A DNA stretch of 64,000 bases from Dactylis glomerata (taxonomy: Eukaryota; Streptophyta; Magnoliopsida; Poales; Poaceae). How positions within the stretch are numbered: the stretch's first letter is position 1; each line of letters starts with the position of its first letter. The notes below the pieces were generated by a model that did not search any database, was not told the origin of the DNA, and worked only from the letters and a program-made list of their open reading frames with translations. Where the stretch lies: the NCBI GenBank assembly GCA_007115705.1, contig QXEO01002114.1, forward strand, positions 992,001-1,056,000. The letters are read 5' to 3'. Shown here piece by piece: positions 46,343 to 58,300 of the stretch. A program made the position numbers and the translations under genes.

Positions 46343-48995
46343 AAGGCGTCGACCTCGACGCTCCAAGGTCTTCTCCATCATATGGTGACAAATCAGCAAC
46401 GTTGAAGCTGTTGCTAACGCCACCAAACTCAGCAATAGGAATATCAATCGAGTAGGCATTGTCATTTATCTTGGCGAGCACCTTGTAAGGACCAGCACCA
46501 CGCGGCCTCAACTTAGACCTGCGCAGCTGTGGGAACCTATCCTTGCGCAGATGCACCCAAACCATATCTCCAGGCTGAAACAAAACTTGCTTTCTTGATT
46601 GGTTTCGTGTAGCAGCAATGTTCTTGCCTTTCTTTTCAATGGCCTCTCGTGTCTTCTCATGAATTTTCTTCACATAATCTGCTCGTTTTGATGCCTCCAT
46701 ATTAACTCTCTCATGCAATGGAATTGGCAGCAAATCTAGTGGTGTGATTGGTTTGAAACCATACACCACCTCGAAAGGACAAAGCTGAGTAGTAGTGTGC
46801 ACCGCTCTGTTATATGCAAACTCAACATGTGGCAAACACTCCTCCCACTCACGCAGATTTTTCTTGATCATGGCTCGCAGCAATTGTGACAATGTTCTAT
46901 TCACCACCTCCGTTTGACCATCAGTTTGGGGATGACATGTAGTGCTGAACAGTAACTTCGTTCCCAGCTTGCCCCATAGTGTCTTCCAGAAGTAGCTCAT
47001 AAACTTCACGTCCCTGTCAGAAACAATTGTCTTGGGCACTCCATGCAAGCGAACAATGTCCCTGAAAAACAGATTAGCTATGTGCGACGCATCGTCGCTT
47101 TTGTGGCATGCAATAAAATGTGCCATCTTAGAGAATCTATCCACTACCACAAATATACTATCATGACCTCTTTTAGTGCGTGGCAAACCTAACACAAAAT
47201 CCATACTTATATCTTCTCATGGTGTGGTAGGTGCAGGTAGTGGTGTATACAAACCGTGAGGCTTCAGCTTGGACTTGGACGTGTTGCATACAATGCAGCG
47301 CCTAACAAATCTGTCCACGTCACGCCTCATCTTGGGCCAATAAAAATGATCAGCGAGCATGAGAAGCGTCTTCTCACGCCCAAAGTGACCCATCAATCCG
47401 CCAGCATGTGATTCCTGCAACAATAGCAAACGTACCGACGATTCTGGAACACATAGTTTGTTAGCACGAAACAAAAATCTATCATGTATGTGGTACTTGT
47501 CCCATGCATTTCTAAGCATACACAAACGATATGGTTCAGCAAAATCATGATCAGTAGCATACAAATCACACAAGCTCTCTAAACCAGGAATTTTAACATC
47601 AAGATGCGTCAATAACATGTTCTTCCTAGATAGAGCATCAGCAACAACATTTTCTTTCCCTTTCTTATACTTGATGATGTAGGGAAACGACTCAATGAAC
47701 TCAACCCACTTAGCTAGGCGCCTATGCAAGTTAGATTGAGCTTTCAGATATTTTAAAGCTTCATGATCAGAATGTATGATAAATTCTTTTGGCCACACAT
47801 AATGTTGCCAAACCTCAAGAACTCGAACAAGCGCATACAATTCTTTATCATAAACAGGATAATTCAGTCTAGCACCAGAAAGTTTCTCGCTGAAATAAGC
47901 AATAGGTCTACCTTCTTGCATCAACACACCACCAATTCCTATACCACTAGCATCACATTCAACTTCAAATTGCTTAGAAAAATCTGGTAGTGCAAGCAAT
48001 GGTGCAGAAGTAAGCAAACGTTTCAGCTCATCAAATGCATGATCTTGGGCAGCGCCCCATACAAAAGGCACTCCTTTCTTAGTTAATTCATTCAATGGTG
48101 CAGCAATAGTACTGAAGTCTTTCACAAAACGCCGATAGAAACCAGCAAGACCGTGAAAACTGCGTACTTGACTAACATTCATGGGAGTAGGCCAATTTTG
48201 AATTGCTTCAATTTTAGATGAATCTACCTCTACCCCATGCATAGATACAACATATCCCAGAAATATCACTTTATCTTTTGCAAATGTGCACTTCTCAAGG
48301 TTAGCATACAATTTAGCATCACGCAACACTTGCAAAACTTGTCTAATATGCTCACAATGTTCAGATTCAGTGCGGCTGTAAATAAGTATATCATCAAAAT
48401 ATACAACCACAAAACGACCAATAAACTCTCGCAAAACATGATTCATTAAGCGCATGAATGTGCTAGGTGCATTAGTAAGAACAAAAGGCATAACTAGCCA
48501 CTCATATAAACCAAATTTAGTTTTGAAAGCAGTTTTCCATTCATCCCCTTCTTTCATCCTAATTTGATGGTATCCACTACGCAAATCAATCTTAGAGAAA
48601 ATAGCAGCACCACTCAATTCATCTAGCATATCCTCTAAGCGTGGAATAGGATGACGATATCGAATAGTGATGTTATTAATAGCTCTACAATCTACGCACA
48701 TGCACCATGTACCATCTTTCTTAGGCACCAAAATAACAGGAACAGCACAAGGGCTAAGAGAAACACGAATATACCCCTTGTCCAGAAGCGCTTGTACTTG
48801 TTGCTGTATTTCCTTTGTCTCTTCGGGGTTGGTCCTGTACGGCGCACGGTTAGGAAGAGTGGCACCAGGGATCAAATCAATTTGATGCTCAATTCCACAC
48901 AATGGTGGCAGTCCTGCGGGCACCTCCTCCGGAAACACATCGTCGTACTCCTGCAATACATTAGAAACACCAAGAGAAAACAGGTTGCATATCAT
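46328..48995 (-). pseudogene. pol: pol of H: RT, RNase H and integrase, one nonsense codon
   Basis: Second frame of the polyprotein. RT motifs from GYIRVSLSPCAVPVILV to YFDDIL (residues 199-202 counted from 48995), RNase H (ECDASGIGIGG), DALSRK, integrase zinc module and core (MDFVLGLP, VSDRDVKF, TDGQTEVVN, all catalytic acids present), C-terminal module (DMVWVHLRKDRFP, RPRGAGPYKVL). A TGA at 47217-47219 replaces the Trp of TTPWEDIS, a single G-to-A change. Two unusual RT changes against E and B: MPFGLTNAP reads MPFVLTNAP and TWRMCVDC reads TWCMCVDC. At the 3' end the frame shifts out of the LTR tail because of the G7 tract. Confidence 0.88.
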
Positions 48996-50976
48996 TAGAA
49001 ACTAACACCTCGCCTTTGTACATAAGCACAAGTGGCATGGCTGTAGGATCCTCTCTAAATTCTACCATGTCTTCTTTGGTGGCTAATATAAGCAAACTAG
49101 GCACTCTCTCACTTTTCGTTATATTTTCACTCACAGCTATTACATTATTTTCTCGTGTAGGTGGCTGTTCTAGCTTCACTTCTGTTTTCTGACGAGACTC
49201 ATTGACAATTTGCTGCGGTGACATAGGCTGTAGATTAATTTTCTTGCCCTTGAACTCCAAGTGATAGGTATTGGCTCGGCCATTGTGTTGCACATGGCGA
49301 TCATACAGCCATGGCCGACCCAGTAGTAGGTGACAAATAGTCATAGGAACCACATCAAACTTAATGGAATCCTTGTATGGTCCTATCTCAAAATTCACAC
49401 GCACCATATGATTTACCTTCATCTCTCCATTATCACTCAACCATTGGATGTAGTAGGGATTTGGATGAGGTAAATATTTCAGATTTAACTTGGCACATAA
49501 CTCCTTGCTTGCTAGATTGCGGCAGCTACCTCCATCAATGATTACTTTGCAAGCTTTGTTTGGGCCAACTAGTGCTTTTGTTTGGAACAAATTGCAGCGC
49601 TGGGAATCAGCATGTGGCGTGACACTCAATGCACGCTGCGAGACAACAATGGTAGGCGCTGGAGAAGCAAAGGCATCCATGCCGCCCTCACTTGTGTAAC
49701 CATCATCATTGGAATCATACGGATCAGCGTCATCTCCAGTCTCATACTCATTATCATCATTAACAATCATCACCTTTCTGTTTGGACACTCTCGCTTGAA
49801 GTGCCCCTTGCCACCACATGTATGGCATTGCATATCTCTATTACGAGCTGTAGACATGTTGGAACCAGAGCTAGGCGCAGGAGCTGCTGGTTTCTTTGCA
49901 TTAGAAACATTGGAGGCTGGGTGAGAATGTGAAGAAGAGGGGCCTCTGGTAGCACCCTCCATAGGCGCTGCAGATTGGTGTGGCGCCCTGCTAGAGAACC
50001 TCCCAGAAGGAGTATATCGTGCCTTGATTTGAGCCTCTTCAGCTAGCTGCGATTCAGCCTCCCTTGCATGATGCAAAAGCTCGTTCATATTGTTGTAGGA
50101 ATGATGCCTAACAATACCTTTGATGTTGTACTTCAGCCCATGAAGAAATCGCTGCATGGTCATCTCAATAGACTCTCGAACACGTGCACGCTGCAGCAAC
50201 ATCTCCATCTCCATGTAATAAGCATCAACGGTCATGGTTCCTTGCTTCAACTGTGTCAATTTATCGTAAACAGTACGCATATAATTAGTGGGAACAAAAC
50301 GAGCTCGCATGATCTCCTTCATATTGCGCCATGTAAGAATAGGAAGCTCGTTGTTATCTCTTCTTTCCGTCACAATGCTATCCCACCAACGCAAGGCATA
50401 ACCATCAAATTCTGAAGAAGCAAGCTTGATCTTCCTATCTTCAGTGTAATCATGCAAACGCCATAATTTTTCAATCTTGAGCTCCCAAGTAAGGTACTCC
50501 TCCGCATCAGTGGAACCTTCAAATCTGGGAATCGTGAACTTGGGCTTGCCCAAGCCATCATCCTCCTGAAATGGCACACGCCGAGCACCAGGTGGTGGTG
50601 GTGGCCGACCCTGTCCTGGAAAACCACGCCCGCGGCCATTGTTTCCCATCATGTGTTCATTATCTCCATGTACACTATCAACATCACCATGGTCCTCATG
50701 GTGGCGTTGCTCAACAGTTACACGCAGCCCATTGACGGAAGTTGTCAATTGCTGTATGCTTGTCTGGAGAGCAGTGACTTGCGCTTGCATAGCATTGACT
50801 GTAGTTTCAGTGGCATCTACTTTCATTTGCACAGCTTGAATATCAGTGTCAATGTTTTCAGTGGATCTAGTAATAACCCCTTGCAAATGATCACGGAGAG
50901 CTTCATATTCCCTCCATGTAACAGTAGCATCATCAGCCTTTTTCTGCATCACATCATCAACACCACTAACAGACAT
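48961..50976 (-). pseudogene. gag: gag and protease of H
   Basis: A 671-codon frame from ATG 50976 (MSVSGVDDVMQKK). A coiled-coil-like N-terminus (about 40-90), a Gly/Arg/Pro-rich linker, gag core (FTIPRFEG, YLTWELKIEKLW, MRARFVPTNYMRTVYDKLTQ at about 148-245), zinc knuckle CHTCGGKGHFKREC (384-397), acidic linker, protease with DGGSCRNLAS (481-490) and LLLGRPW. Compared with E and B, one extra base near 48976-48982 shifts the frame shortly before RT, so gag-protease ends at 48961 and pol continues in the frame from 48995. It is unclear whether this is a mutation or an assembly error, since E and B read through at this place. Confidence 0.88.
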
Positions 50977-52076
50977 GATTAGTAGGTTAGTGCACTAAAT
51001 CAAAAATCTTTTTGGTGGCACACTCACAACTCACTCAAAACTGACAAGAAAAGGAAATCTTACCGTTACAAAGTGAATAGCAACTGCGTACCCGTTCGGA
51101 TAGATGACTAATGCACGGATGTGATGAAGTGAATACCAGGGTATAAGAGCAATCACACGACAAAGCAGGAGTGTATGGTGGAGCTGTAGGTATGGTATCC
51201 TAACTACACCAAAGACAAGTCCTAGTGCTGATCGTGTGAACAAAACACCCAAGGGAAACACACACGTGGAGATAAACGTGGCAAAGCAACTATAAAACAG
51301 GAGATGTTGGAATGCACAAGAGAGACACTAGCAATGCTCAATGTAAACAGGCACAAGATTGCTCAATCTACTAGTGCAGCAACTTAGATGTATGCTTCGG
51401 CCGGCTGCTCACTTTTCTGTTTTTGATTCTTCTCTCTTTTCTCCTTTTTTTTTGTCTTTTTTGACTTCTCTTTATAAATCCAATTCACGGAGTACTGTAG
51501 CTACAGTAAATGCACTTGAAAACCCAAAACAGAGCAGCCCGTGGAGCAAAGATATGCTAGTCTCAAATAGGTAAGCTCCTACACAATTGTATAGTAGAAA
51601 GGCTGTGGCTATGTTTGTCACAAGATGCAGAAAGGTACGCTATGTGGACTCGGTTTTGAAGGAAAACGAGAAAAACTCGGATTTGTACCACGGCAGAAGA
51701 ACGCACAGAACTCGTGCCGCGGCAGGACTCGGAGCAAGCTTGCCAACGCGCTGGACCAGACAAACGTGGCGCGGTGTCTGATCGGGAGCGTTCGCTTCCT
51801 ACGCGCGAGACCAGACAGATCGCGTCTTTTGTCTGATGGCGAGCGATCGAAGTGGACTCGAAACCTAAAACCGACTAGAACCTAGACTCCTACGGAACAA
51901 GAAATAGATCGGATCAAAGAAGGAAAACGACCAGCAACTAAAACCAATCTACGATGCAATCTAGGCTATGGCAATACTATGAACCCTAATTTTTTTTTGG
52001 CTTTTCTGGATAGGACGAAAATCAAAACTAAACTACGGATGATCTGGTGGATTGCTTACCAAGGAAACACTGGAAA
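50977..52076 (-). other. Untranslated leader of H
   Basis: About 1.1 kb. It contains a T/C-rich run (51419-51470) and, near the PBS, sequence shared with the leader of E. No coding frame recognised. Confidence 0.65.
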
Positions 52077-52086
52077 TCTGATACCA
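52077..52086 (-). promoter_or_regulatory. Primer binding site of H (tRNA-iMet type)
   Basis: TCTGATACCA on the plus strand, three bases from the 5' LTR start at 52090. Confidence 0.88.
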
Positions 52087-52089
52087 AGA

Positions 52090-52971
52090 TGATATGGGGT
52101 GGCCCGATTTTCTCAGTAAGCTTGCGGTAATGGTGATGATGGTGATAGATAACTTGGTGTCGCCGATGATCTCTCCTCGCTAGATCCCTGATGCCAATGC
52201 AACAGCTCTCTACCCTTCGGATATTCACGACTTCACACAGTTGCGCAACGCAGCCGTCGACCACGAAACGGTATAATTGCAATTCACTAATTCCCAATGG
52301 AACAGCAGATCACACTTAACTTGCAGTATATAATCTCTAGATCGAAACGAATTGGAGACAAGAATTCCAGATGAATGCTTGCAGCAGTCTCAAGAACTAG
52401 GGTTTATCTAAAACGTGGTCTAACCTCTCTATGGCGCATAGGCACTTATTATATGGGGGGTGCGGCTGGCCCAAGGGCAACCGACCTGACCTGGTCCTCT
52501 AACATGGTTCGACTCAACCTGACGTGATACAAACTGACCCAAAGGTTGGGTGCAGCCAACTAGGCGCGCAGGCCTTATGTGTATGGCGCACATACACTTG
52601 GTGGTGCGCCATATGCAACCTCCTGCGTGATGTCCTCCTCCTCCTCATGCTGGTCGCCGGCCTCCCTCTCCTCCCTCGCGTCCATGTGCATGATCATCAC
52701 GTCTTGCTCCAGCTCCTCGCTCCCTCGTGCTATGTCTTCTTCTCCCATGAACCTGAGTATGCAAACACACAAAGACTTAGGCAGTAAACAATTCTCATTA
52801 ACAAAATAATCAGATTCTATTAGGAGCAAATTCACCTGTTGTTCTATTAACTTTGCACGAGCTCTTGTGATAGGTCCAATTCTGATTTCATCATTGGACT
52901 TCTTCTTTGCAGCAACTTGCTTGTCATCATTACGAAGTGGAGATGGAACAATAGTAGGGATGTCCTCATCA
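52090..52971 (-). repeat. 5' LTR of H (882 bp)
   Basis: Differs from 45446-46327 at 4 positions (near 52108, 52241, 52337 and 52627). A minus-strand TATA candidate, CCATATAATAAG, lies at 52445-52456. Confidence 0.95.
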
Positions 52972-52976
52972 CACTG

Positions 52977-53040
52977 ATCATGGGATCGTGAATTGTATGT
53001 ATATCGGGTATTCCGGATGGGTAATCCGGGGTCCCCCACA
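52977..53040 (+). repeat. 5' LTR of G, last 64 bp (after H)
   Basis: Continues the LTR after H (ATCATGGGATCG...GTCCCCCACA), matching 60914-60977 apart from one extra C and a few substitutions. Confidence 0.93.
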
Positions 53041-55347
53041 GAGTTGGTATCAGAGCCATCCTGACTGTAGGAGACCCTAGTTAGCATGGGCGTTAGATAG
53101 GAAAAGTATTATTTTGCTAAGACTAATTGCAACATTTATTCTCCTAAGTAGCCAATAGTATGGCTTATACCTTACTTACCCTTTCAAAATTTCCAATCTT
53201 ACCTCTCTAATTTTTTTAGGATAAATATTCTACTCTCTTGTCTTTCCCATTTCAAAATTTAAATAATGGACATTATACCCACAATTAGACCTGAAGCTTA
53301 GCAACATAGGGTGAAACAAATATTCAGAAGGACAACTTGAAACCTTCCCAACCGCAAAGAAAGAAGGGAGTTGACAATTATTATGCCTCTGGTTGACACC
53401 AACTGCTCTGTCAAGAAGCTGACCTTGTTCCTCCCTGGACTCGCACTTTTGCAGTCGCCACGGACCAAGTACTTAGTTGCTTGACTAGTATTTATTAGGT
53501 TTGTCGGGCGAGCATGCCACCAATGGCACACTTCAGCAATTCCTCTGAAGACCTCACAACCATGTGATGTGATACAAGAAGACTTACAAAACTGCATTTC
53601 TCAAGTCAACATCAGCGGCTCAACAACACTTCAACTTCACCACCAACTGCCATCCATTTTCTGCTAAAGCGAGAGTCAAGGAGAATGAAGACATCGACAA
53701 TTGTGGCCAACCATGACCCTAGGATGAATAGGACCAACCCAAATATCGTGCGTTGTTAGGCATCGTTGGTACTCAAAGTACCTCGTGTGATTCTTGCAAT
53801 TGTTTGATGATTGCCTTGTGTGTTCTGGGTATTATTTGCAGTTGCTTTGCGTGTTTCTTGAGTGTGTATTGTTACCTTGTGCATGTGCCTGTTTCTGGCC
53901 TCCCGGCCTTAAAAACCCTGTGGTTTGTAAAAACCAATTAGGGGACCTCACTAAAATGTGTTTTCCCTGTCACCCATTTACGTCAGCTTGAGTAGCATCG
54001 GTAAGTTAAAAATTAGAACGCTAACTCTAACATTGAGAATGGTGGGTAGTAACTCTCCCCGAGTTTCGACGTGAAATTTTTTCTACATGCTTCTAGCTTG
54101 GTCAAGACCTCTTTACAACATCAAGGAAGCAGAAGGTAGACCTGCCTCGACTACAAGGGACTTCTAGGAGACAAAAACTTCACTAACCTGGATCGCCTAA
54201 CCTTAAATCTAGAGTTCGCTAAAATTTGGCGATACTCTCTTAACACCCCAACACTTGCTAATCTTCTAACAAGCCAACTAACATGGAGCATGTAAATATC
54301 AAAGCCAAGCCTAACTTTCGAAGATCAACCTGTTATCTTCACTTGAAGCCCGAAGACTCACGTGCTTGATCTCCACTGAGCAAATAGAAGGATGAAGACT
54401 CTCCAAAATCAAGCCATCAATGTCGACTCTGCATTTACGAGATGTCAATGGAGGTAGCAACGAGATGAAGTGAAGGCTTTTCTAACTAACTCACCCGCTC
54501 TTTCCAATTTTGATGGGTTTTGCAACCAAAACTGACTTATGCCACGGGTAGAAATCCACATGAAGATTTCTCGGAAGATGACGTCGACTCAAGGTGTCCC
54601 AATATACCTCAAGATCGTCAAGGCTACAAGAAGGTGGGGAAGCAAGAAGATCTTCGATAGTCTCCACCAACCCTAAGACAAGAAGAAATAGATCACCGAC
54701 TACTGGAAGACACACCGTTGGTGGTGCACCGCCACCTGAAGTGATTTCAGCTCAAGCACAAGATGACCTAGAAGAATGGTTTCCATTAGGACTAACCCGC
54801 GCCTTGGTAGTTAGGAAGTGTAGAGGACTAAGATGACAGATTTGACGGGTCTATAAAGACCGAAGCATAAATGCTCTTGTCTACCATCTGCAAGCCTGAG
54901 ATTAAAGATCTACACCAATACCAAGCTTCAAGGCACGACTCCAAGATCTGAAGATTCCATCGAGCTACGCAAGGGAAAGAGCGACTCCAAGCCAACAAGA
55001 GCTACCCAGGAAGCCTCGACCCTTCAAGACCTCACTCACGAGTTGAAACCCTCCTAACTCTCGCAGAATCTTTTCGGGCTTACTAGATAGCCTAACCCCG
55101 CTAACCTTAAAGGTGTCCCAACAAGATTTCGACAGGATACTTTTGGCAACATCAACTCTTCAGCCATCAACTTTACCAAATGAAGACGATCTACACCTTC
55201 GGCAAAAGCAATTCCTTGATGCAACTCAGATTTTCACCGGTGAGTTGGAAGAGCAACCGTTGAGGCATAACTCTAACTTAATCTCACCACCTCTTACTTC
55301 TACCTTTAGGAATCTCGAGACGAGATTCTGTTTAAGCGGGGAAGAGC
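53041..55347 (+). other. Internal domain of G: PBS, 2.3 kb without gag or pol, polypurine tract
   Basis: TGGTATCAGAGCC at 53045-53057 is an initiator-Met primer site. AAGCGGGGAAGAGC at 55334-55347 abuts the 3' LTR and fits a polypurine tract. The rest has only short frames (all under about 100 codons) and no retroviral motif on either strand. A stem or packaging signal may lie here but I cannot point to one. Confidence 0.75.
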
Positions 55348-58300
55348 TGTAACACCCCATTTTCTGTAACCCTGTTTAAGTAGTGTTTAGTGAGCCAAAA
55401 ATGAGGGCCAACAAAAACTTTTTGAGAAACCCACTGAAAGTACTATTTCTTGCTTGTTTGTCCTGGTTGTTATGTTATTGATGTCTGTTTAAGTTGCTTG
55501 TTGAGCACTGTTGTGAACCAACAAAACCCTTGTGCCCTTGTGGTCACGCCTTTATTATCCTTCTGGCTATTTCTCCAAGACCATTATCTTGGCGACCTCT
55601 CTTTTACTCAGATTATTTTATTTGTCCAAAATAAGCGCCAAGATTTATCTTTGAGACAAAGCTTTTATCAAAACTAAGTATTTACAAAATTATCTGGACC
55701 TACAATGTAGAGTGGTCACACTATTTTACAAACTTAGATTTTGTTGATATTTATAAAATGATTTCAAACACTTTTAAGAAAAACTTTCTAAAAGAGATAC
55801 TATGTCCCCACTAGTTTCTGAAAAATCTACAAAAGCTTTACTCCTTTATTTGAAACTCTTTTCAAACTTGACCATGGCATGATCCTCATTGAGCACTTGT
55901 GCAATCATTGATTCTGGTGATGCCAGATTAGCCGCAAATGATTGAACTTGTGTGGTGAGTTGACTTTGTGTGACCTTGTTTGACTTTGATGAATTGCTTG
56001 AGTATAGGTATGATCCTCAGGTAGGCCTGTGACCTAACCTATTCAAAATCCATCAATAAATATCTTGTCCCATGTAAGTTGTTATCATTTTATCTCTCAG
56101 ATGGAACCTATCTGGTTATTTTCCTCTCAACCCTGAATCACTAACTCTAATGTCTTAGTCTTATCATGAGACATTAGGAGCCGCATTTTGAGGAATCTTA
56201 AAACTAATCAAACTAGCCCAAGGAAGGCACCCATGGTGTTATTAGAAACATCTTTATCCAACCATAAAAAGGTTCACTCAAATTTAGAAAATCTTTTTCT
56301 TGCAAACATTTTATCAAACACGTAGTGTGCAGACTATCTTAGTGTCTGTTAATAGATTCAGTTTTTTGACACTTATATTAAGCTCATCTATTCTATCCAT
56401 GGCAATGTACCTTCCTAGAACTCATGTTTGGCATGTGATCTTCCATTCTTTCCATTACCACCTGGTCATTTGAGGCCATCTTCAACTTGTTTCAATTATG
56501 TTTGTGAGGCTAATCAACTCACTGACCATTTGACTATTATCATATGAAGTTTTGCTCACACTTCTAGAATTCGAAATTAATTGTTCAGAGACCATTCCTT
56601 GACCTATTCCTCTTATTTTTGATCTACTCTAACCATCTATAAACTTGCATGTGCATTCTGAGGTATGCCACCTAGTTATGTGACTAGGTTTTGAACCCTA
56701 GTCAAAAACTGATTTCACTTCCTAGTTTTCCTTGATCCTCTTGATAATTAGTCAACACTCATCATAAAATTCCTCCACAAGTTCATTTGCTCTCTACTAG
56801 CTTTGGGAAATGCTATTCTTGCACAATATCACTTTCCCTCCATCAAATTAACTATTTCTCTATCTCATCTTTCTTGCTTAATACAATGCATATGAATGGT
56901 ACCTATATTATTTCATGCACTTTTTATTCTCATCAAGCATTCTAAAATCTCCTACCATGTTCTCCTACTCCTTTGAAACCCTATGGACCCAAAAACCCTA
57001 GTGGTTCATCTTCAAGTTTTCAAAATATTGTCTCAAGTAGTATGGTGCAAATCTTCACATTCCAATTTTGGTGATCTTGCCTATTACCAAATAAAATCTT
57101 CCAAACTGGCAATATCATTTATCTCACCAAGTTACACCTAACTGATCCACCCCTTGCATGCCATTGCTTGACATGTTGTGAACCAAATCAAAAATCCAAA
57201 ATTTGATCCTCACATGCATCATCACCAATCTTAACAAAAATGATTTGAAACACCACCAAACCCTTCCACTCACCACTCCAGCATCACCACCACCCTCTGG
57301 TCGACATGTACTGTAGCAGCCCCTCTCATCTTGTCCTCTAGTGCTTGGAGGGAACTAGTGGAGAGACACATGCATATATATCTATTCTTGCAATAAACAT
57401 TAGTAACTTGCAGCAGCCAGCCTTCCTGGCTAAGACAGACATCTACTGGACCCCTCCCACCATCTCCACCATCCCAGCCAACCAACCAGGGCCTCCCCCC
57501 ATGCCCCCCATGCTCCAAACCGACTTAGTCACCCAATGCCACAACCCCTCTGGTTATAAGGCCACAGCGTGCCACAGACCCTCTCTAGACCCCCATTCTG
57601 CTCCCAGACCTCCACCGTACCTTCCCAGAGCACCCAGAACCGCCCCCTACTCTATAGCTAAGGAGGAGGAGTGAAACCCTACTTTCCAATCTGCAGGGAA
57701 GGAGGGCAAAACGCCGCTGATCTGGAGCCTCCCTGCCCTCTCTTTCCGCTTTCCTGCACTCTGCCCATCCTCTTCTACCTAACCCGCCCTTTCTTTTAGC
57801 CCATGGACACCAGAGACAAGGTGCCTGCAAGCCCCGAGGTGGAACTCGCCGTGGCCGTCGTGCAGGTCTGCTGACTAGAGGCCAACCGGCCGATGCCGCC
57901 CCTCGTTGAGATCGGCGTCGAGCTCCGCGTTGCCTAGACCGCTCGCCGTCACTGCGGAGATCCCCTAGACGCACCGCCGGACCCTCCTGGCCGCCCTAGG
58001 GTTGGTCCCTCTGTTCCTCCCGGCTGGAGGTAGGAGATGAAGGTGGACCGTCGATCTGGTTTAGATCGGATGGCCTGCCTTCCTCCATACCGGTTCGGCC
58101 TCGGCAGGCACTGACCGGCAGGCCCGGCCTATCAGCTGATTCGAATGGGTTCCTGCGCGCGCCTGGGCGGATCGGGCTGATGACCCGGCGGACCGGCCCA
58201 GATCTGCCAGATCTGGCCCGATTCGAGTTTTTATTTAGAAAATCGTTTAATTTTTTTTAAAAAAACTGCAAACCTGCAAAATTCGTAGAAAAATAAATAT

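Larger units (their letters stand above)
45446..52971 (-). mobile_element. Element H: young CRM-like chromovirus inserted in the 5' LTR of G
   Basis: LTRs of 882 bp each, with 4 differences (0.45%). TSD CACTG at 45441-45445 and 52972-52976. PBS, leader, gag-pol and polypurine tract are complete on the minus strand. It is a different family from E (the LTR text differs beyond the ends), but the gag-pol is closely similar. It is the youngest insertion in the window. Confidence 0.93.

Noticed and set aside
45446..53087. H and E as one duplicated segment
   Set aside because: They share clade and gag-pol similarity but have different LTRs, different TSDs and different flanking elements, so they are independent insertions.
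53041..55347. gag-pol or captured gene in the G interior
   Set aside because: All frames are short, and no zinc knuckle, protease, RT or integrase motif was found on either strand.
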